Assembly (NCBI GenBank): GCA_029263415.1
Contig: JAJCXN010000009.1
Coordinates: 248,001 to 312,000 of the forward strand
DNA from: Acidobacteriota bacterium
GTDB taxonomy: Bacteria > Acidobacteriota > Thermoanaerobaculia > Multivoradales > Multivoraceae
Direction of reading: 5' to 3'
Length of the DNA stretch: 64,000 bases
Each line of letters starts with the position of its first letter. Position 1 is the stretch's first letter. The translations under genes and the position numbers were made by a program. Of this stretch, positions 18,093-27,855 are shown in pieces. The notes below the pieces were generated by a model. The model had not been told where the DNA came from and ran no database searches. It was given only the letters and a program-made list of their open reading frames with translations.

Positions 18093-18216
18093 CACTCCCT
18101 CCCAGTTTCGACCACCCGCTTGGGCCCGCAGCCCAACTGGGCAATCCCATCGGCCAAAATATTCCGCTTCGAAAGAAGCACGATCGCCCTCGACCCGCAT
18201 TCTGGAGATCTCTCAC

Positions 18217-19335
18217 ATGAGCAACGACACACCCAATGATGAAGGCCAGCAGGAGGCGGAGGCACACAACGCGCTTTCGGCTGTTCCCGTGATTGAAGAG
18301 CAGCCGATGCATAGCGTCGAGAGCAGCGATGACGAGCAGGATGCTGCGGCGGCAGAGCGACTAGCCCGCGGGCGCCAACAAGTGCTGGACGAGATCGGTA
18401 AGGTCATCATCGGGCAAGAGACGGTTCTCGACCAACTCCTGCTCTCCCTCTTTGTTGGCGGCAACAGCATCGTCACCGGCGTCCCGGGTCTGGCCAAGAC
18501 TCTGATGATTCAAACCATGGCGGAGATCCTGCAGCTGGACTTCAACCGCATCCAGTTCACCCCTGACTTGATGCCGTCTGACATCACCGGGACCGACATC
18601 ATCCAGGAAGATCCCGACACGCATGAGCGGAAGATGACGTTCATGCCGGGCCCGATCTTCAGCCAGATCGTGTTGGCGGATGAAATCAACCGGACCCCTC
18701 CCAAGACGCAGGCAGCTCTGCTTGAGGCGATGCAGGAGAAGCGGGTCACTGTACAGGGTCGCACTTACGATCTGGGTAGCCCCTTCTTTGTCTTTGCTAC
18801 CCAGAACCCGATTGAGTTGGAAGGCACCTATCCGTTGCCGGAGGCCCAGCTTGATCGGTTCATGTTCAACATCATCATCGATCATCTCGATGAAGATGGA
18901 GAGATGCGAGTAGTTCGGTCGACCACGTCTGGTGACCAGGTTGAACTCCAGAATCACATCACCGCCAACGATCTCAATGGCTTCCACCGCTTGGTGCGCA
19001 GGGTGCCGCTGGCGGACAGCGTGTTGCGCTACGCAGTGCGGTTGGTGCGCATGACCCGCCCCGACCATGATGAAGCTCCCGACTTCGTTCGCACCTACGT
19101 TCAGTATGGCGCTTCGGTCCGGGCTGCTCAGTACCTCACGCTTGGTGGCAAGGCGCGAGCTCTCACCCACGGTCGGTTCCACGTCAGCTATGACGACATT
19201 GCAGCGATCGCGTTGCCTGTGCTACGCCACCGCGTGCTGACAAATTTCCAGGCCGACAGCGAGCGCATCACCACAGATGACCTGATCACTCGCCTGGTCG
19301 AGACCGTGCCAAAGGACGAGTCGGGCCTTACCTAG
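18217..19335 (+). CDS. MoxR-family AAA+ ATPase
   Basis: 372-aa cytosolic AAA+ chaperone of the MoxR family (AAA_3 type), which usually acts with vWA proteins to assemble or activate protein complexes. After an acidic leader come GKVIIGQETVLDQLL, Walker A GVPGLAKT (about residue 88), the insert motif FNRIQFTPDLMPSDITGTD, Walker B LADEINRTPPKTQAALLEAM (about 153), sensor 1 ATQNPIELEGTYPLPEAQLDRF and a C-terminal helical lid. All catalytic elements are present. ATG 18217. It heads the moxR-DUF58-BatA block and probably powers the membrane vWA proteins encoded around it. Confidence 0.95.
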   Translation: MSNDTPNDEGQQEAEAHNALSAVPVIEEQPMHSVESSDDEQDAAAAERLARGRQQVLDEIGKVIIGQETVLDQLLLSLFVGGNSIVTGVPGLAKTLMIQTMAEILQLDFNRIQFTPDLMPSDITGTDIIQEDPDTHERKMTFMPGPIFSQIVLADEINRTPPKTQAALLEAMQEKRVTVQGRTYDLGSPFFVFATQNPIELEGTYPLPEAQLDRFMFNIIIDHLDEDGEMRVVRSTTSGDQVELQNHITANDLNGFHRLVRRVPLADSVLRYAVRLVRMTRPDHDEAPDFVRTYVQYGASVRAAQYLTLGGKARALTHGRFHVSYDDIAAIALPVLRHRVLTNFQADSERITTDDLITRLVETVPKDESGLT

Positions 19336-19383
19336 ACCTGTTTGGAAGAAGGCTCGAACGTTGAAGAACCAAAGACACTATTC

Positions 19384-20334
19384 ATGACTGTTGCATCCCC
19401 ATCGCCGCGCCCCCGCCAAGGGGCGACCACTCGTATCGATCGATATCTCGATCCGCGAGTGCTCGGCCGCATCGGCAACTTGCAGGTCTTGGCGAAGACG
19501 GTAGTGGAGGGCTTCGTTTCCGGATTGCATCGATCACCGTTCCTCGGTCGGTCGATGGACTTCGCGGAGTACCGGTCCTACCTGCCGGGCGATGACATCC
19601 GCCAGATCGACTGGAAGCTCTACAGTCGCAGCGACCGCTACTACGTGAAGCAGTTTGAAGGTGACACCAACACCAACTTGACCGTGCTAATGGATGCCTC
19701 AGCGTCAATGGCTTACGGTGGCAGCGACACTACTGGCAATCCCTCGAAGATCGAGTACGCCAAGTATCTGGCCGCGAGCTTGGGGTATCTGACCCAGAAG
19801 CAGCGCGATCGGATCGGCTTGATGGTCCTAGGCAATGGCATTCGCAAGGTGGTGCCGAACGGTGCCAAGCAGCTACAGACCATCTTGGTGGAGTTGGATG
19901 CCACCCGCGCCGAAGGAGAACTAGACCTGGATCCAGTGCTAGCGCAGATCGCCGGCGGCATACGGCGCAGGGGCCTCATCGCCTTGCTGTCGGATCTGTA
20001 TGAACCGTCCGACCAGATACTACGGGCGGTGTCGAAGCTTCAGGTACGGGGCGCCGATGTGGTGGTCTTTCACATCCTCGATCCAACCGAGGTCGCACTG
20101 CCGTTCTCTGACACGGTTGAACTCGAAGACCTTGAGAGCGGTGGTCGTATGGCGATCGAACCCGAGGTGCTGCGCGATCGCTATCAAGAGCGTATCCAGC
20201 GGCATATCGCAGAAGTCAAGGACGGCCTAGTACGAGCGGGCGCTGATTATCATCTGACCATGACCGACGAACCTCTCGATCAGAGTCTCCATCGGTATCT
20301 CTCGACTCGACTTTGGTCGATGAAGAGCCGCTAG
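19384..20334 (+). CDS. DUF58 domain (vWA-like) protein
   Basis: 316-aa protein of the DUF58 family, the standard partner of MoxR ATPases. The signature is FAEYRSYLPGDDIRQIDWK near residue 65, followed by YYVKQFEGDTNTNL and a vWA MIDAS motif DASASM near 105. No membrane helix is seen, in contrast to many DUF58 proteins. ATG 19384 was chosen; an upstream TTG at 19342 would add 14 residues of weak character, and neither has a strong ribosome site. The stop TAG overlaps the downstream GTG by one base. The role is inferred from family and neighbours. Confidence 0.9.
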   Translation: MTVASPSPRPRQGATTRIDRYLDPRVLGRIGNLQVLAKTVVEGFVSGLHRSPFLGRSMDFAEYRSYLPGDDIRQIDWKLYSRSDRYYVKQFEGDTNTNLTVLMDASASMAYGGSDTTGNPSKIEYAKYLAASLGYLTQKQRDRIGLMVLGNGIRKVVPNGAKQLQTILVELDATRAEGELDLDPVLAQIAGGIRRRGLIALLSDLYEPSDQILRAVSKLQVRGADVVVFHILDPTEVALPFSDTVELEDLESGGRMAIEPEVLRDRYQERIQRHIAEVKDGLVRAGADYHLTMTDEPLDQSLHRYLSTRLWSMKSR

Positions 20335-22490
20335 TGAGTTTTCTCGCCCCATTTTTCCTGTTCGCTGGGCTTGCGATCGCGGTCCCGATTCTGGTGCATC
20401 TGCGACGACGCAAGACCAAGGAGCGTTTTGCCTTCCCGTCGTTGATGTTCCTAGAAGAGGTGCCGCACGCCACCATCAAGCGGCGGCGCCTGCGCGACCT
20501 GTTGCTGCTCGCCCTGCGCTCCCTCGCCGTATTGTTGTTGGCTTTGGCGTTTGCACAACCCGCACTGCGGAGCGGCTTCGCGACTACGGGTGAGCCGACC
20601 ACCGAGGTCTTCATCTTGGTCGATCGTTCCGCCTCGATGACAATCGGCGATCGCTGGAATCGGGCAAAGGAGCTGGTTCAAACGCATGTCCAGTCGCTAG
20701 GCCCCGGTGACGCGGTAACTCTCGCGCTGTTTGACGAGACCGTCGAGCTGCCGCTGATCTCAGTTACTGATGTTGCACAAGCAAGCCGGGTCTTGGACGA
20801 GACCGAGCCTAGGGATCGTCGGACGTTGTTGGCCAGCAGCCTGAGAGTGATCCGGCCGATGATTCTCGATCTCCTCGGCGATCCCCTAAGGCCCTCGTCC
20901 GCGGATGTGGTGATCGTCAGCGATTTCCAACGCAACAGCGCCCTCGACTTGGATGAGGTGCGACTGCCGGCGGGTGCGAAGCTGACGCTATTGTCGGTGG
21001 GAGAGCCTTCGACCGACCCGAACCGTTGGGTCCGAGACGTCGAGCTCCACCGTGGTGCAGGGCCCAACGCGAGTCCAGGCCGAGAACGGGTCCGCGTCTC
21101 TGCGACCCTAGGTCAAGAGGATGCGGTTCTAGAGGGACGTGTTCGGGTTTCTCTATGGCTGGACGGGCGCGAGATGGAATCGAAGACCGTGACCGTCACC
21201 GGCCGATCGACAGCCATCGCATTCGAGCCGATCGCGCTGGATGCAGAGCGGGTGAGCAAGGGTGAAGTTCGAGTGGAGCCTGACTATTTTGCGGACGATG
21301 ACGTCTTCTACTTCACCGCCTCTGCGGCTGATGCGCTAACGGTCTTGGTGGTAGAGGGACGTCGCGAAGGTGCTGGCCTGTTCGTTCAACGGGCGCTTGA
21401 GAGCCTCGAGGCCCCACGCTACCGGGTTGAGCGAACACGTCGTGGCGAGATCACCACCGCGGACCTGCAGGGCAAGCACGTGGTGGTCCTGCAAGATGCT
21501 GGCAGCGTGCAAGGGTCGTCTGCAGCGGCGCTGCAGACCTTCGTTGAGGCCGGTGGGGGCGTGCTGGTCGCTTATGGGCGCGAGTCGATCGGCACGCGCC
21601 TACCAGCCTGGCTCGATCTCAGAGCCAACGATGACGTCAAGCAGAGTCGTTCCGGCATACGCTTGGTGTCGGTGGCGCGCGATCACCCCGTATTTAGAAC
21701 CCTGGACGGAGGCGACTGGGGATCGGCACCGTTCTTCAGACACTTCGAGTTGAACGCCAGTTCTAGCGCACCCGCTCAAGCGCCAACGGCGAACCCAGCG
21801 CAAAGCAGCGAGCAAGGCGGAGAGCAGAACGGAGCGCAGGGCGGAACACAGAGCGCAGTTCTGGCTCGCTTCGACAATGGAGATGTTGCTCTGGCCGAGC
21901 GCAGATTGGGTGAGGGCCGCGTGATCGCGGTGGCCTCGACGCTCGACACCGACTGGAATGACTTTCCACGTCAGGGCGTGTTCTTGGGCTGGCTCGATCG
22001 ATCCATGCAATATCTAGGGGTCTTTAGGGCATCAGAGGACTCATACACGGTCGGCCAGCCGTCTCTGGTGGAGGTCTCCCGCGATCGCTCGTTGGAGTGG
22101 GTCCTGCAGCCCTCGGATGGCGAGGCAACCCACCTCCGACTGGACGGACAGGACGAAGGAGACACCGCGGTTGGCGACGAGGTTCTACTCAACTTCGAAG
22201 TCGCCGGCCACAACTCTTTGCGGCCGCCAGGAACCGACGTGAGCAGCGGTCGCTGGTTCGCCGCTAACCTGGATCGCAGCGAGTCGGAGTTGATGATTGC
22301 CGATTTGGCGGTGCTCGAGGCGCAGCTCAAGCCCGATCTTGAGGAACGTGCGGTCACTGCCGGACTCAATCCCGACCTGCCACCTCGAAGCTTTTGGTGG
22401 CTGGTGCTGTACGCCCTCCTTCTGCTGCTGGTGAGCGAGGGCTTCATCGCCAGCCGCCTCCCGGCCCGGACTCAGTTGAGTCGATCTTAG
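20334..22490 (+). CDS. BatA-like membrane protein with vWA and GATase1-like domains
   Basis: 718-aa membrane protein. It begins with the BatA/aerotolerance N-terminal module (FLAPFFLFAGLAIAVPILVHL, then a basic RRRKTKERFAFPSLMFL and a second helix LRSLAVLLLALAFAQP). A vWA domain follows (FILVDRSASM near 103), then beta-sandwich segments, a GATase-like part (FVEAGGGVLVAYGRESIG near 410), a Gln/Gly/Ala-rich low-complexity loop (about 480-507), and a C-terminal helix. The start is GTG 20334, overlapping the upstream TAG; the open frame before it lies inside the DUF58 gene. It resembles the protein at 10944-13268 in domain plan, so the operon holds two such membrane vWA proteins. Confidence 0.9.
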   Translation: MSFLAPFFLFAGLAIAVPILVHLRRRKTKERFAFPSLMFLEEVPHATIKRRRLRDLLLLALRSLAVLLLALAFAQPALRSGFATTGEPTTEVFILVDRSASMTIGDRWNRAKELVQTHVQSLGPGDAVTLALFDETVELPLISVTDVAQASRVLDETEPRDRRTLLASSLRVIRPMILDLLGDPLRPSSADVVIVSDFQRNSALDLDEVRLPAGAKLTLLSVGEPSTDPNRWVRDVELHRGAGPNASPGRERVRVSATLGQEDAVLEGRVRVSLWLDGREMESKTVTVTGRSTAIAFEPIALDAERVSKGEVRVEPDYFADDDVFYFTASAADALTVLVVEGRREGAGLFVQRALESLEAPRYRVERTRRGEITTADLQGKHVVVLQDAGSVQGSSAAALQTFVEAGGGVLVAYGRESIGTRLPAWLDLRANDDVKQSRSGIRLVSVARDHPVFRTLDGGDWGSAPFFRHFELNASSSAPAQAPTANPAQSSEQGGEQNGAQGGTQSAVLARFDNGDVALAERRLGEGRVIAVASTLDTDWNDFPRQGVFLGWLDRSMQYLGVFRASEDSYTVGQPSLVEVSRDRSLEWVLQPSDGEATHLRLDGQDEGDTAVGDEVLLNFEVAGHNSLRPPGTDVSSGRWFAANLDRSESELMIADLAVLEAQLKPDLEERAVTAGLNPDLPPRSFWWLVLYALLLLLVSEGFIASRLPARTQLSRS

Positions 22491-22524
22491 TCAGACATGT
22501 AACGTTGGTCAGAGAGGCCTTGAG

Positions 22525-25500
22525 ATGACAGATCCAGGATTGCATCGCAGCGAGTTGTACTCTCGAATTGAGCGCTTGATCCGTACTGTTAGGCGCCGGC
22601 GCAACCTGCGCATGATGTTGCGCGGGACGGTAGCCACCGTAGCGGTCGCTCTTGGTGTCTTCTTTGCTTCGAGCTGGGCCATGGATCAGCTGCTCTACAC
22701 AGAGCGTTCAGTGTCACTGATTAGAGCGCTCTCCTGGGTCACAGTGGCATGCTGCTTCATCTCACAGTTGGTCTTGCCGTTCCTACGCCGCCCGTCCGAT
22801 CGGCAGATCGCTCTTTACATTGAAGAGCACGAGCCCGATCTCGAATCCGCACTGATTACCGCCCTTGAGGTTGGGTCCGAATCTTCGGCGCACGATCCGG
22901 CCCTCTTGCAAGTGGACTCTGGTGATGGGGTTCATGAGCGCTTGCTCTATCGCCGGTTGCTCGCCGACACGATTGAGCGTTGTGAGCGCATCGACTTTGG
23001 CAAGGGTATCGAGCGCGGTGCCTTCCAGCGTGCTTCAGGAGGACTGGCACTGGTAGCGGGGCTCTCGCTTCTCCTAGCGCTCCTTAGCCCGGCCTTCCTG
23101 CGGCATGGTGCGTCCTTGCTCATGTTTCCGTGGAAGACCGCGGCGATTGACAACCCTTACGACATCGTCGTTTCGCCCTCGGACCAAATCTTTGCCAAAG
23201 GCGCGGATATTCCAATCCAAGCGCGCCTGCAGGGATTCACGGATCCCGACGTACGGTTAGCACTCAAGATCGGCGATGCAAGCGAGTGGACCCGCGAAGA
23301 CATGGTTTCAGGCGCAAACCTTGATTCAGTGTTTGGCCCGCCCAGCGGTGGTTTGCGCAACGAAGGCTCCACCTATGCCGACTACGAATCCCTCTTGATC
23401 GCAATGGATCAAAGCTTCTCGTACTTCGTGGAGGCGTCGGGCATCCGCTCTCAAGTCATCGACATCGAAGTGATCGATCTGCCGTACACCAAACAGATCG
23501 ATCTGCTCTATCGCTATCCCGCCTATGCGGGTGTGGCTGAAGAGCTAGTCGAGAACGCCGGCGATATCGCAGCGCTCCGCGGGGCCCGAGTGGAGATTCG
23601 GGTAACGCCGACAATGGCAACCGATGGCGTCCGATTGGTGGTGGAGGGAAGCGAGGCTGTCGACATGGTGCGTGGGGAGGAAGATGTTTGGACACATGAA
23701 CTCGAGATCCAGGATGCCGGGTTCTACCACCTAGAAATGCTCGACAAGCGAGGAAGGATGGCTCGCGGATCCGCCGACTATGGGATCACTCCGCTCGACG
23801 ATCGGCCTCCGATGATCGAGATGCGCAACCCGGGACGAGACCTGCGGGTGAGCAAGATCGAAGAGATCTTCATCGAAGCGGCTGCTGAAGATGACTACGG
23901 TATCCGTGCAATCGATCTGCACTACTCCGTCAACGGAGGGGCCGAAGACTCCAAGCGGCTGATGACTGCACCGCAGGGGGCAGCGAGGAAGAAGGCGTCG
24001 GGTACACACACGTTCTTCTTGGAGGAGGTCGAACTCCTCGATGGTGACTTCATCTCCTATTACGCAACTGCGCGTGATGGCCGCCCCGGTGCGGGCGCTC
24101 GGACTGAGACCAGCGACATCTACTTCCTTGAAGTCCGCCCATTTGGGCAGGATTATCGCAAGGCCGACAGCGGAGGTGGCGGGGGCGGTGGGGGTCAGGG
24201 CGGAGCCGACTCGGAGCTGTCGAAACGCCAGCGAGAGGTTGTTGCGGCTACCTTCGCTCTGATGCGGGACAAGAAGGACTTCTCTACTAAAGAGTTCAAC
24301 GAAAGTGTGGCCACTGTCGCACTGTCGCAGACCAAGCTCCGCGAGCAAGTCCAGACCCTGATGACCCGCATGGGCAACCGCGACATGTTGATGAGCGACG
24401 AAGAATTCGCTCAGATTCTGGAGTATCTCGAATCGGCTCTTGCGCCGATGAATCAAGCTATTGAGGAACTGACCGCGCAGAAACTGGCGGCTGCCCTGAT
24501 GTCTGAGCAGCAGGCTCTGAGCGCATTGCAGCGCGCAGAGGCGATGTTCCGAGAGGTGCGGGTCTCGTTCGACCCGGGTGGGGGTGGTGGCGGTTCCGGA
24601 GAGATGGCCGAGGACCTTGCAGACTTGTTCGAGCTCGAGCTCGACAAGCTGCGCAACCAGTACGAAACCGTTCAGCGTGGACAGCAGCAAGGTGCCGATC
24701 AGAAGGTCGATGAATTGGAAGAGCGATTGCGCGAACTAGCGCGCCGGCAGCAGAAGGAAAACGAGCGCAAGAAGCGACTTGGCCAGCAGTCGAGCGCAGG
24801 CCAAGGAGCCGGTCAACAGCAAGAGTTGATTGACGAGACCGAGGAACTAGCGCGGCAGCTAGAGCGATTGGCAAGAGAGCAGTCCTCGCCTGAGCTACGG
24901 CAGACGGCTAAGCAACTTGAGCAAGCAGTCGACCAAATGAAACGCGCTGGCAGCGAAGGGCAGGCGAAGGCTGGCAGCGCGGGGTCCGGTGCGGCTCAAG
25001 CGCTGGAAGATGCACGCAGACTCTTAGATAAGTCGCGTCGCGTTGACGTGAAAGAGGGGGTCAGCGAGCTCGAGTCTAGGGCTCAAAACCTAACTGAACA
25101 GCAGCAACGCATGCGCGATGAGGTTGAAGCTTCGAACCGCGAGCGACAGGCCACTGGCGCCACCGGCCCGCTGGAGCGCGAGCAATTGCAGAACCTGATG
25201 GAACGTAAGCAACAGATTCAGCGCCAAGTTGATGGCCTCGAGGAGGAACTCGACCGTCTGGCCCGGCAGTCGCGAACCGAGGAGCCGGAGCTGGCGCGGG
25301 CGCTTCAGCAGGCAGCGAACGATCTCAGAACATCAGGTGTCTCGAAGAAGATCGAGTACTCCCAACGGATCCTCGAGGAGGGCGACATGGAACTCGGGTC
25401 GCGCTTCGAACAGGTGATCGAGCAGGATCTGCAGTCGTTGCTTGAAGGTGTTGAGGACGCTGCAGGCAAGGTGGGTGAGGGAGGCCAGGCAGCCGGAGAA

Positions 25501-26355
25501 GATGCATTGGAACAAGCTCGCGATCTCGTGGAAGGACTCGAGTCGCTCGAACAACGTCTAAGGGACGGGGTTCAGGCTGCGCAGGCCGGTCAAGAGAGCC
25601 AGGAGGAGGGGCAAGGACCAGGCCAAAGCGGAGAGTCGCAAGAAGGCTCAGGTCAACAAGACCAAGGAGAGGGCCAGCAAGCACAAGCGGGCGAAGGTCG
25701 TGAGGGCCAAGGCCAGCAGCCCGGGGGGCAGCCAGGCCAGACCGGACAAGGCCAGACCGGGGAAGGCCAGCCCGCGAAAGGGCAAAGCGGTGAACGATCG
25801 GGTTCCAACCAAGGCAGGGAGGGCACCAGCGGCCAAGGCGGCTCTCGTCCGAGTCCGGGCGCCGACGGTCGATCCATGTCCCAAGCAGGACAACAAGGCA
25901 ATGCCGAAGGGCAAAGCCCCGGTGAGCGCCTGGGCCAGGGAGCACCCGCGCTGGGCTCGGGCAGCAGCAGCGGATCCCTTCAGCCCGGAGCGTTCAGCGC
26001 CGAAGATATTCGCCAGCTCAGTCGCGAGGTGCGGGAGCGCCTGTTAGAGACCGAGGAGTTGCGCCAGTCCCTTGAACAGCAGGGTGTGGACGTCAGTGAT
26101 CTGAAGGACATTCAGCGCAACATGAATCGTTTGGATACACGCCAGTTGACCAATGATCCACTGGCCCTCGAGGCGCTGCGCCGCAACATCGAGGAGCTCC
26201 GTCACTTCGAATTCGGCCTTTGGCGCGAACTAGGCCGTGACACCACCGAACTCAGGTCGCCCCGCGCTGAGCGAGCACCTGAGGGCTACGAAGATGAGGC
26301 TGAGCGCTACTTTCGATCACTCGCCACCGAGGCAGGTGGCCAGCGCCCAAACTAA
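22525..26355 (+). CDS. DUF4175 membrane protein with Gln/Gly-rich coiled-coil region
   Basis: 1276-aa protein of the DUF4175 family, often the last gene of MoxR operons. Two or three N-terminal helices (about 33-53, 68-92, 170-195) precede a periplasmic beta-rich region ending near 545. A poly-Gly run (about 551-560) marks the switch to long charged coiled coils (about 565-1000), a Gln/Gly/Glu-rich disordered stretch (about 1015-1150), and a short conserved helical C-terminus (EDIRQLSREVRERLLE). ATG 22525, 34 bp after the BatA-like gene, so it is in the same operon. The low-complexity part is GC-rich and may vary in length between relatives. A structural or tethering role in the envelope is inference. 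Confidence 0.88.
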   Translation: MTDPGLHRSELYSRIERLIRTVRRRRNLRMMLRGTVATVAVALGVFFASSWAMDQLLYTERSVSLIRALSWVTVACCFISQLVLPFLRRPSDRQIALYIEEHEPDLESALITALEVGSESSAHDPALLQVDSGDGVHERLLYRRLLADTIERCERIDFGKGIERGAFQRASGGLALVAGLSLLLALLSPAFLRHGASLLMFPWKTAAIDNPYDIVVSPSDQIFAKGADIPIQARLQGFTDPDVRLALKIGDASEWTREDMVSGANLDSVFGPPSGGLRNEGSTYADYESLLIAMDQSFSYFVEASGIRSQVIDIEVIDLPYTKQIDLLYRYPAYAGVAEELVENAGDIAALRGARVEIRVTPTMATDGVRLVVEGSEAVDMVRGEEDVWTHELEIQDAGFYHLEMLDKRGRMARGSADYGITPLDDRPPMIEMRNPGRDLRVSKIEEIFIEAAAEDDYGIRAIDLHYSVNGGAEDSKRLMTAPQGAARKKASGTHTFFLEEVELLDGDFISYYATARDGRPGAGARTETSDIYFLEVRPFGQDYRKADSGGGGGGGGQGGADSELSKRQREVVAATFALMRDKKDFSTKEFNESVATVALSQTKLREQVQTLMTRMGNRDMLMSDEEFAQILEYLESALAPMNQAIEELTAQKLAAALMSEQQALSALQRAEAMFREVRVSFDPGGGGGGSGEMAEDLADLFELELDKLRNQYETVQRGQQQGADQKVDELEERLRELARRQQKENERKKRLGQQSSAGQGAGQQQELIDETEELARQLERLAREQSSPELRQTAKQLEQAVDQMKRAGSEGQAKAGSAGSGAAQALEDARRLLDKSRRVDVKEGVSELESRAQNLTEQQQRMRDEVEASNRERQATGATGPLEREQLQNLMERKQQIQRQVDGLEEELDRLARQSRTEEPELARALQQAANDLRTSGVSKKIEYSQRILEEGDMELGSRFEQVIEQDLQSLLEGVEDAAGKVGEGGQAAGEDALEQARDLVEGLESLEQRLRDGVQAAQAGQESQEEGQGPGQSGESQEGSGQQDQGEGQQAQAGEGREGQGQQPGGQPGQTGQGQTGEGQPAKGQSGERSGSNQGREGTSGQGGSRPSPGADGRSMSQAGQQGNAEGQSPGERLGQGAPALGSGSSSGSLQPGAFSAEDIRQLSREVRERLLETEELRQSLEQQGVDVSDLKDIQRNMNRLDTRQLTNDPLALEALRRNIEELRHFEFGLWRELGRDTTELRSPRAERAPEGYEDEAERYFRSLATEAGGQRPN
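25567..25985 (+). repeat. Gln/Gly/Glu-rich low-complexity coding tract
   Basis: Within the DUF4175 gene the codons for Gly, Gln, Glu and Ser recur as short imperfect units such as GQ, GEGQ, QGQ and GQTGQ for roughly 130 residues. The region looks disordered and prone to replication slippage. It is in frame with no stop. Confidence 0.75.
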
Positions 26356-26491
26356 ACGTTTGTGGCGCGGCGGACTAGATCGATTCCTAGATGCGATGCC
26401 GGACGACGTAGCCTGCGCAAGCGAGCTTGCCGCCACCGGGCCACGACCGGGCCGCCACCAGGGCGCCACACCAGGCCGAGGGAGACGCCTT

Positions 26492-26510
26492 GGCCCGGGT
26501 CAGCCGGGCC
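26492..26510. terminator. hairpin between convergent DUF4175 gene and glyA
   Basis: GGCCCGG / CCGGGCC with a 5-nt loop lies at the 3' end of glyA and 137 bp after the DUF4175 stop. Its position between convergent genes suggests a bidirectional terminator, but neither side has a clear T-run. Confidence 0.4.
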
Positions 26511-27802
26511 TAGAGACCTGGGACCGGATAGCGAAGGCAGAGTTCCTCGACTTCGTCCCTGATTCGCGCCAACGTCGTTTCGTTTTCATGCCCTTTGAGG
26601 GCATCGTCCATCCAAGCGGCAAGCTGCACCATCTCCGCTTGGCCAAAGCCGCGCGAGGTCGGCGCCGGGGTGCCCAAGCGGATACCTGACGGACGCATTG
26701 GGGGAAGTGGATCATCGGGGATGATCTGCTTGTTCACCGTGATCGACACCTTGTCCAACGTCTCTTCGGCCACATGGCCGTCTATGCCGTAGCTGTCGAC
26801 GGTGTTGACCACCATCAGGTGATTCTCAGTACCACCCGTCACCAAGTGTGCGCCTCGCTGACTCAATTCGGCCGCCAGAGTGCTCGCGTTGTTGATGGTG
26901 TCTTGGGCGTACTGCTTGAACTCTGGCTTAAGTGCTTTGCCCAGGGTGACTGCAATCCCTGCGATTGCATTCATGTGGGGTCCCCCCTGGAGGCCAGGAA
27001 AGACCGCCTTGTTGATCTGGAGCCTGAAGGGCTTGCGACAGAGAATCATGCCCCCTCGAGGCCCTTTCAGACTCTTGTGCGTTGTGGTGGTGACGATGTC
27101 GAAGCCATGATCGAAGGGATTGCTGAGCACACCGCCAGCGATCAGGCCGCCAATGTGGGAGACGTCGGCCATGGTGACTGCACCGACCTCCTTGGCTACT
27201 CGGGTGAACATCGAGTAGTCAAGGTCAAGGGGATAGGAGGAGTGACCGCACAACACCATCTGCGGCTTGTGCTCGTGGGCCAGCGCTCGCAGCTCTTCCT
27301 CGTTGATGCGGTGAGTCACCGGATCTGTCTTGTAGCGGACAAAGTTAAAGATCTTGCCCATGTGTGAAACCGGCGCTCCGTGAGTGAGGTGCCCGCCGTG
27401 AGAGAGATCCATCGCGAGGATCGTGTCGCCCGGATTGAGCACACCCATGTAGACCGCCTGGTTCATTGGAGAGCCTGAGAGCGGCTGGACGTTGGCGTGC
27501 TCGCAGCGAAAGAGCTTCTTGGCGCGCTTCACCGCAAGACGCTCGATGGCATCGGTGAACTCCTGGCCACCGTAGTAACGGCGGCCAGGGTAGCCCTCCG
27601 CGTACTTGTTGGTGAACACCGAGCCATTGCAGGCCAACACCTCGGGATAGGTATAGTTCTCGGAAGGAATCAACTCGATGCCACGTCGTTGCCGATCTTC
27701 CTCTCCCAGGATCGCCTCGAAAATTGCAGGATCGGACTGCTCGAGGTCCCGCCATTGGCGGATGATGTGGTCGCGGTCGCTGTTGTTGGTGGTGCTGCTC
27801 AT
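26510..27802 (-). CDS. glyA: serine hydroxymethyltransferase
   Basis: PLP enzyme that interconverts serine and glycine while loading tetrahydrofolate with a one-carbon unit. Seen: IELIPSENYTYPEVLA, YAEGYPGRRYYGG (substrate and folate site), DLSHGGHLTHGAPVS, ADVSHIGGLIAGG, and the PLP lysine block TTTTHKSLKGPRGG with Lys at about 243. The C-terminal domain carries RPSGIRLGTPAPTSRG. 430 aa is the usual bacterial length. ATG start at 27802. It runs against the DUF4175 gene and diverges from a TetR regulator, so the control region of 170 bp is shared. Its one-carbon role links loosely to the ahcY/metK genes of the window. Confidence 0.97.
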   Translation of the reverse strand: MSSTTNNSDRDHIIRQWRDLEQSDPAIFEAILGEEDRQRRGIELIPSENYTYPEVLACNGSVFTNKYAEGYPGRRYYGGQEFTDAIERLAVKRAKKLFRCEHANVQPLSGSPMNQAVYMGVLNPGDTILAMDLSHGGHLTHGAPVSHMGKIFNFVRYKTDPVTHRINEEELRALAHEHKPQMVLCGHSSYPLDLDYSMFTRVAKEVGAVTMADVSHIGGLIAGGVLSNPFDHGFDIVTTTTHKSLKGPRGGMILCRKPFRLQINKAVFPGLQGGPHMNAIAGIAVTLGKALKPEFKQYAQDTINNASTLAAELSQRGAHLVTGGTENHLMVVNTVDSYGIDGHVAEETLDKVSITVNKQIIPDDPLPPMRPSGIRLGTPAPTSRGFGQAEMVQLAAWMDDALKGHENETTLARIRDEVEELCLRYPVPGL

Positions 27803-27855
27803 CTGAGTCTCTCGTTGGATGGTCTTGGGTTCTTGATACGGAATGGGCTTGACGC

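Noticed and set aside
26774-27367. 197-aa open frame opposite glyA
   Set aside because: Antisense shadow of a well-conserved gene with no family motif.
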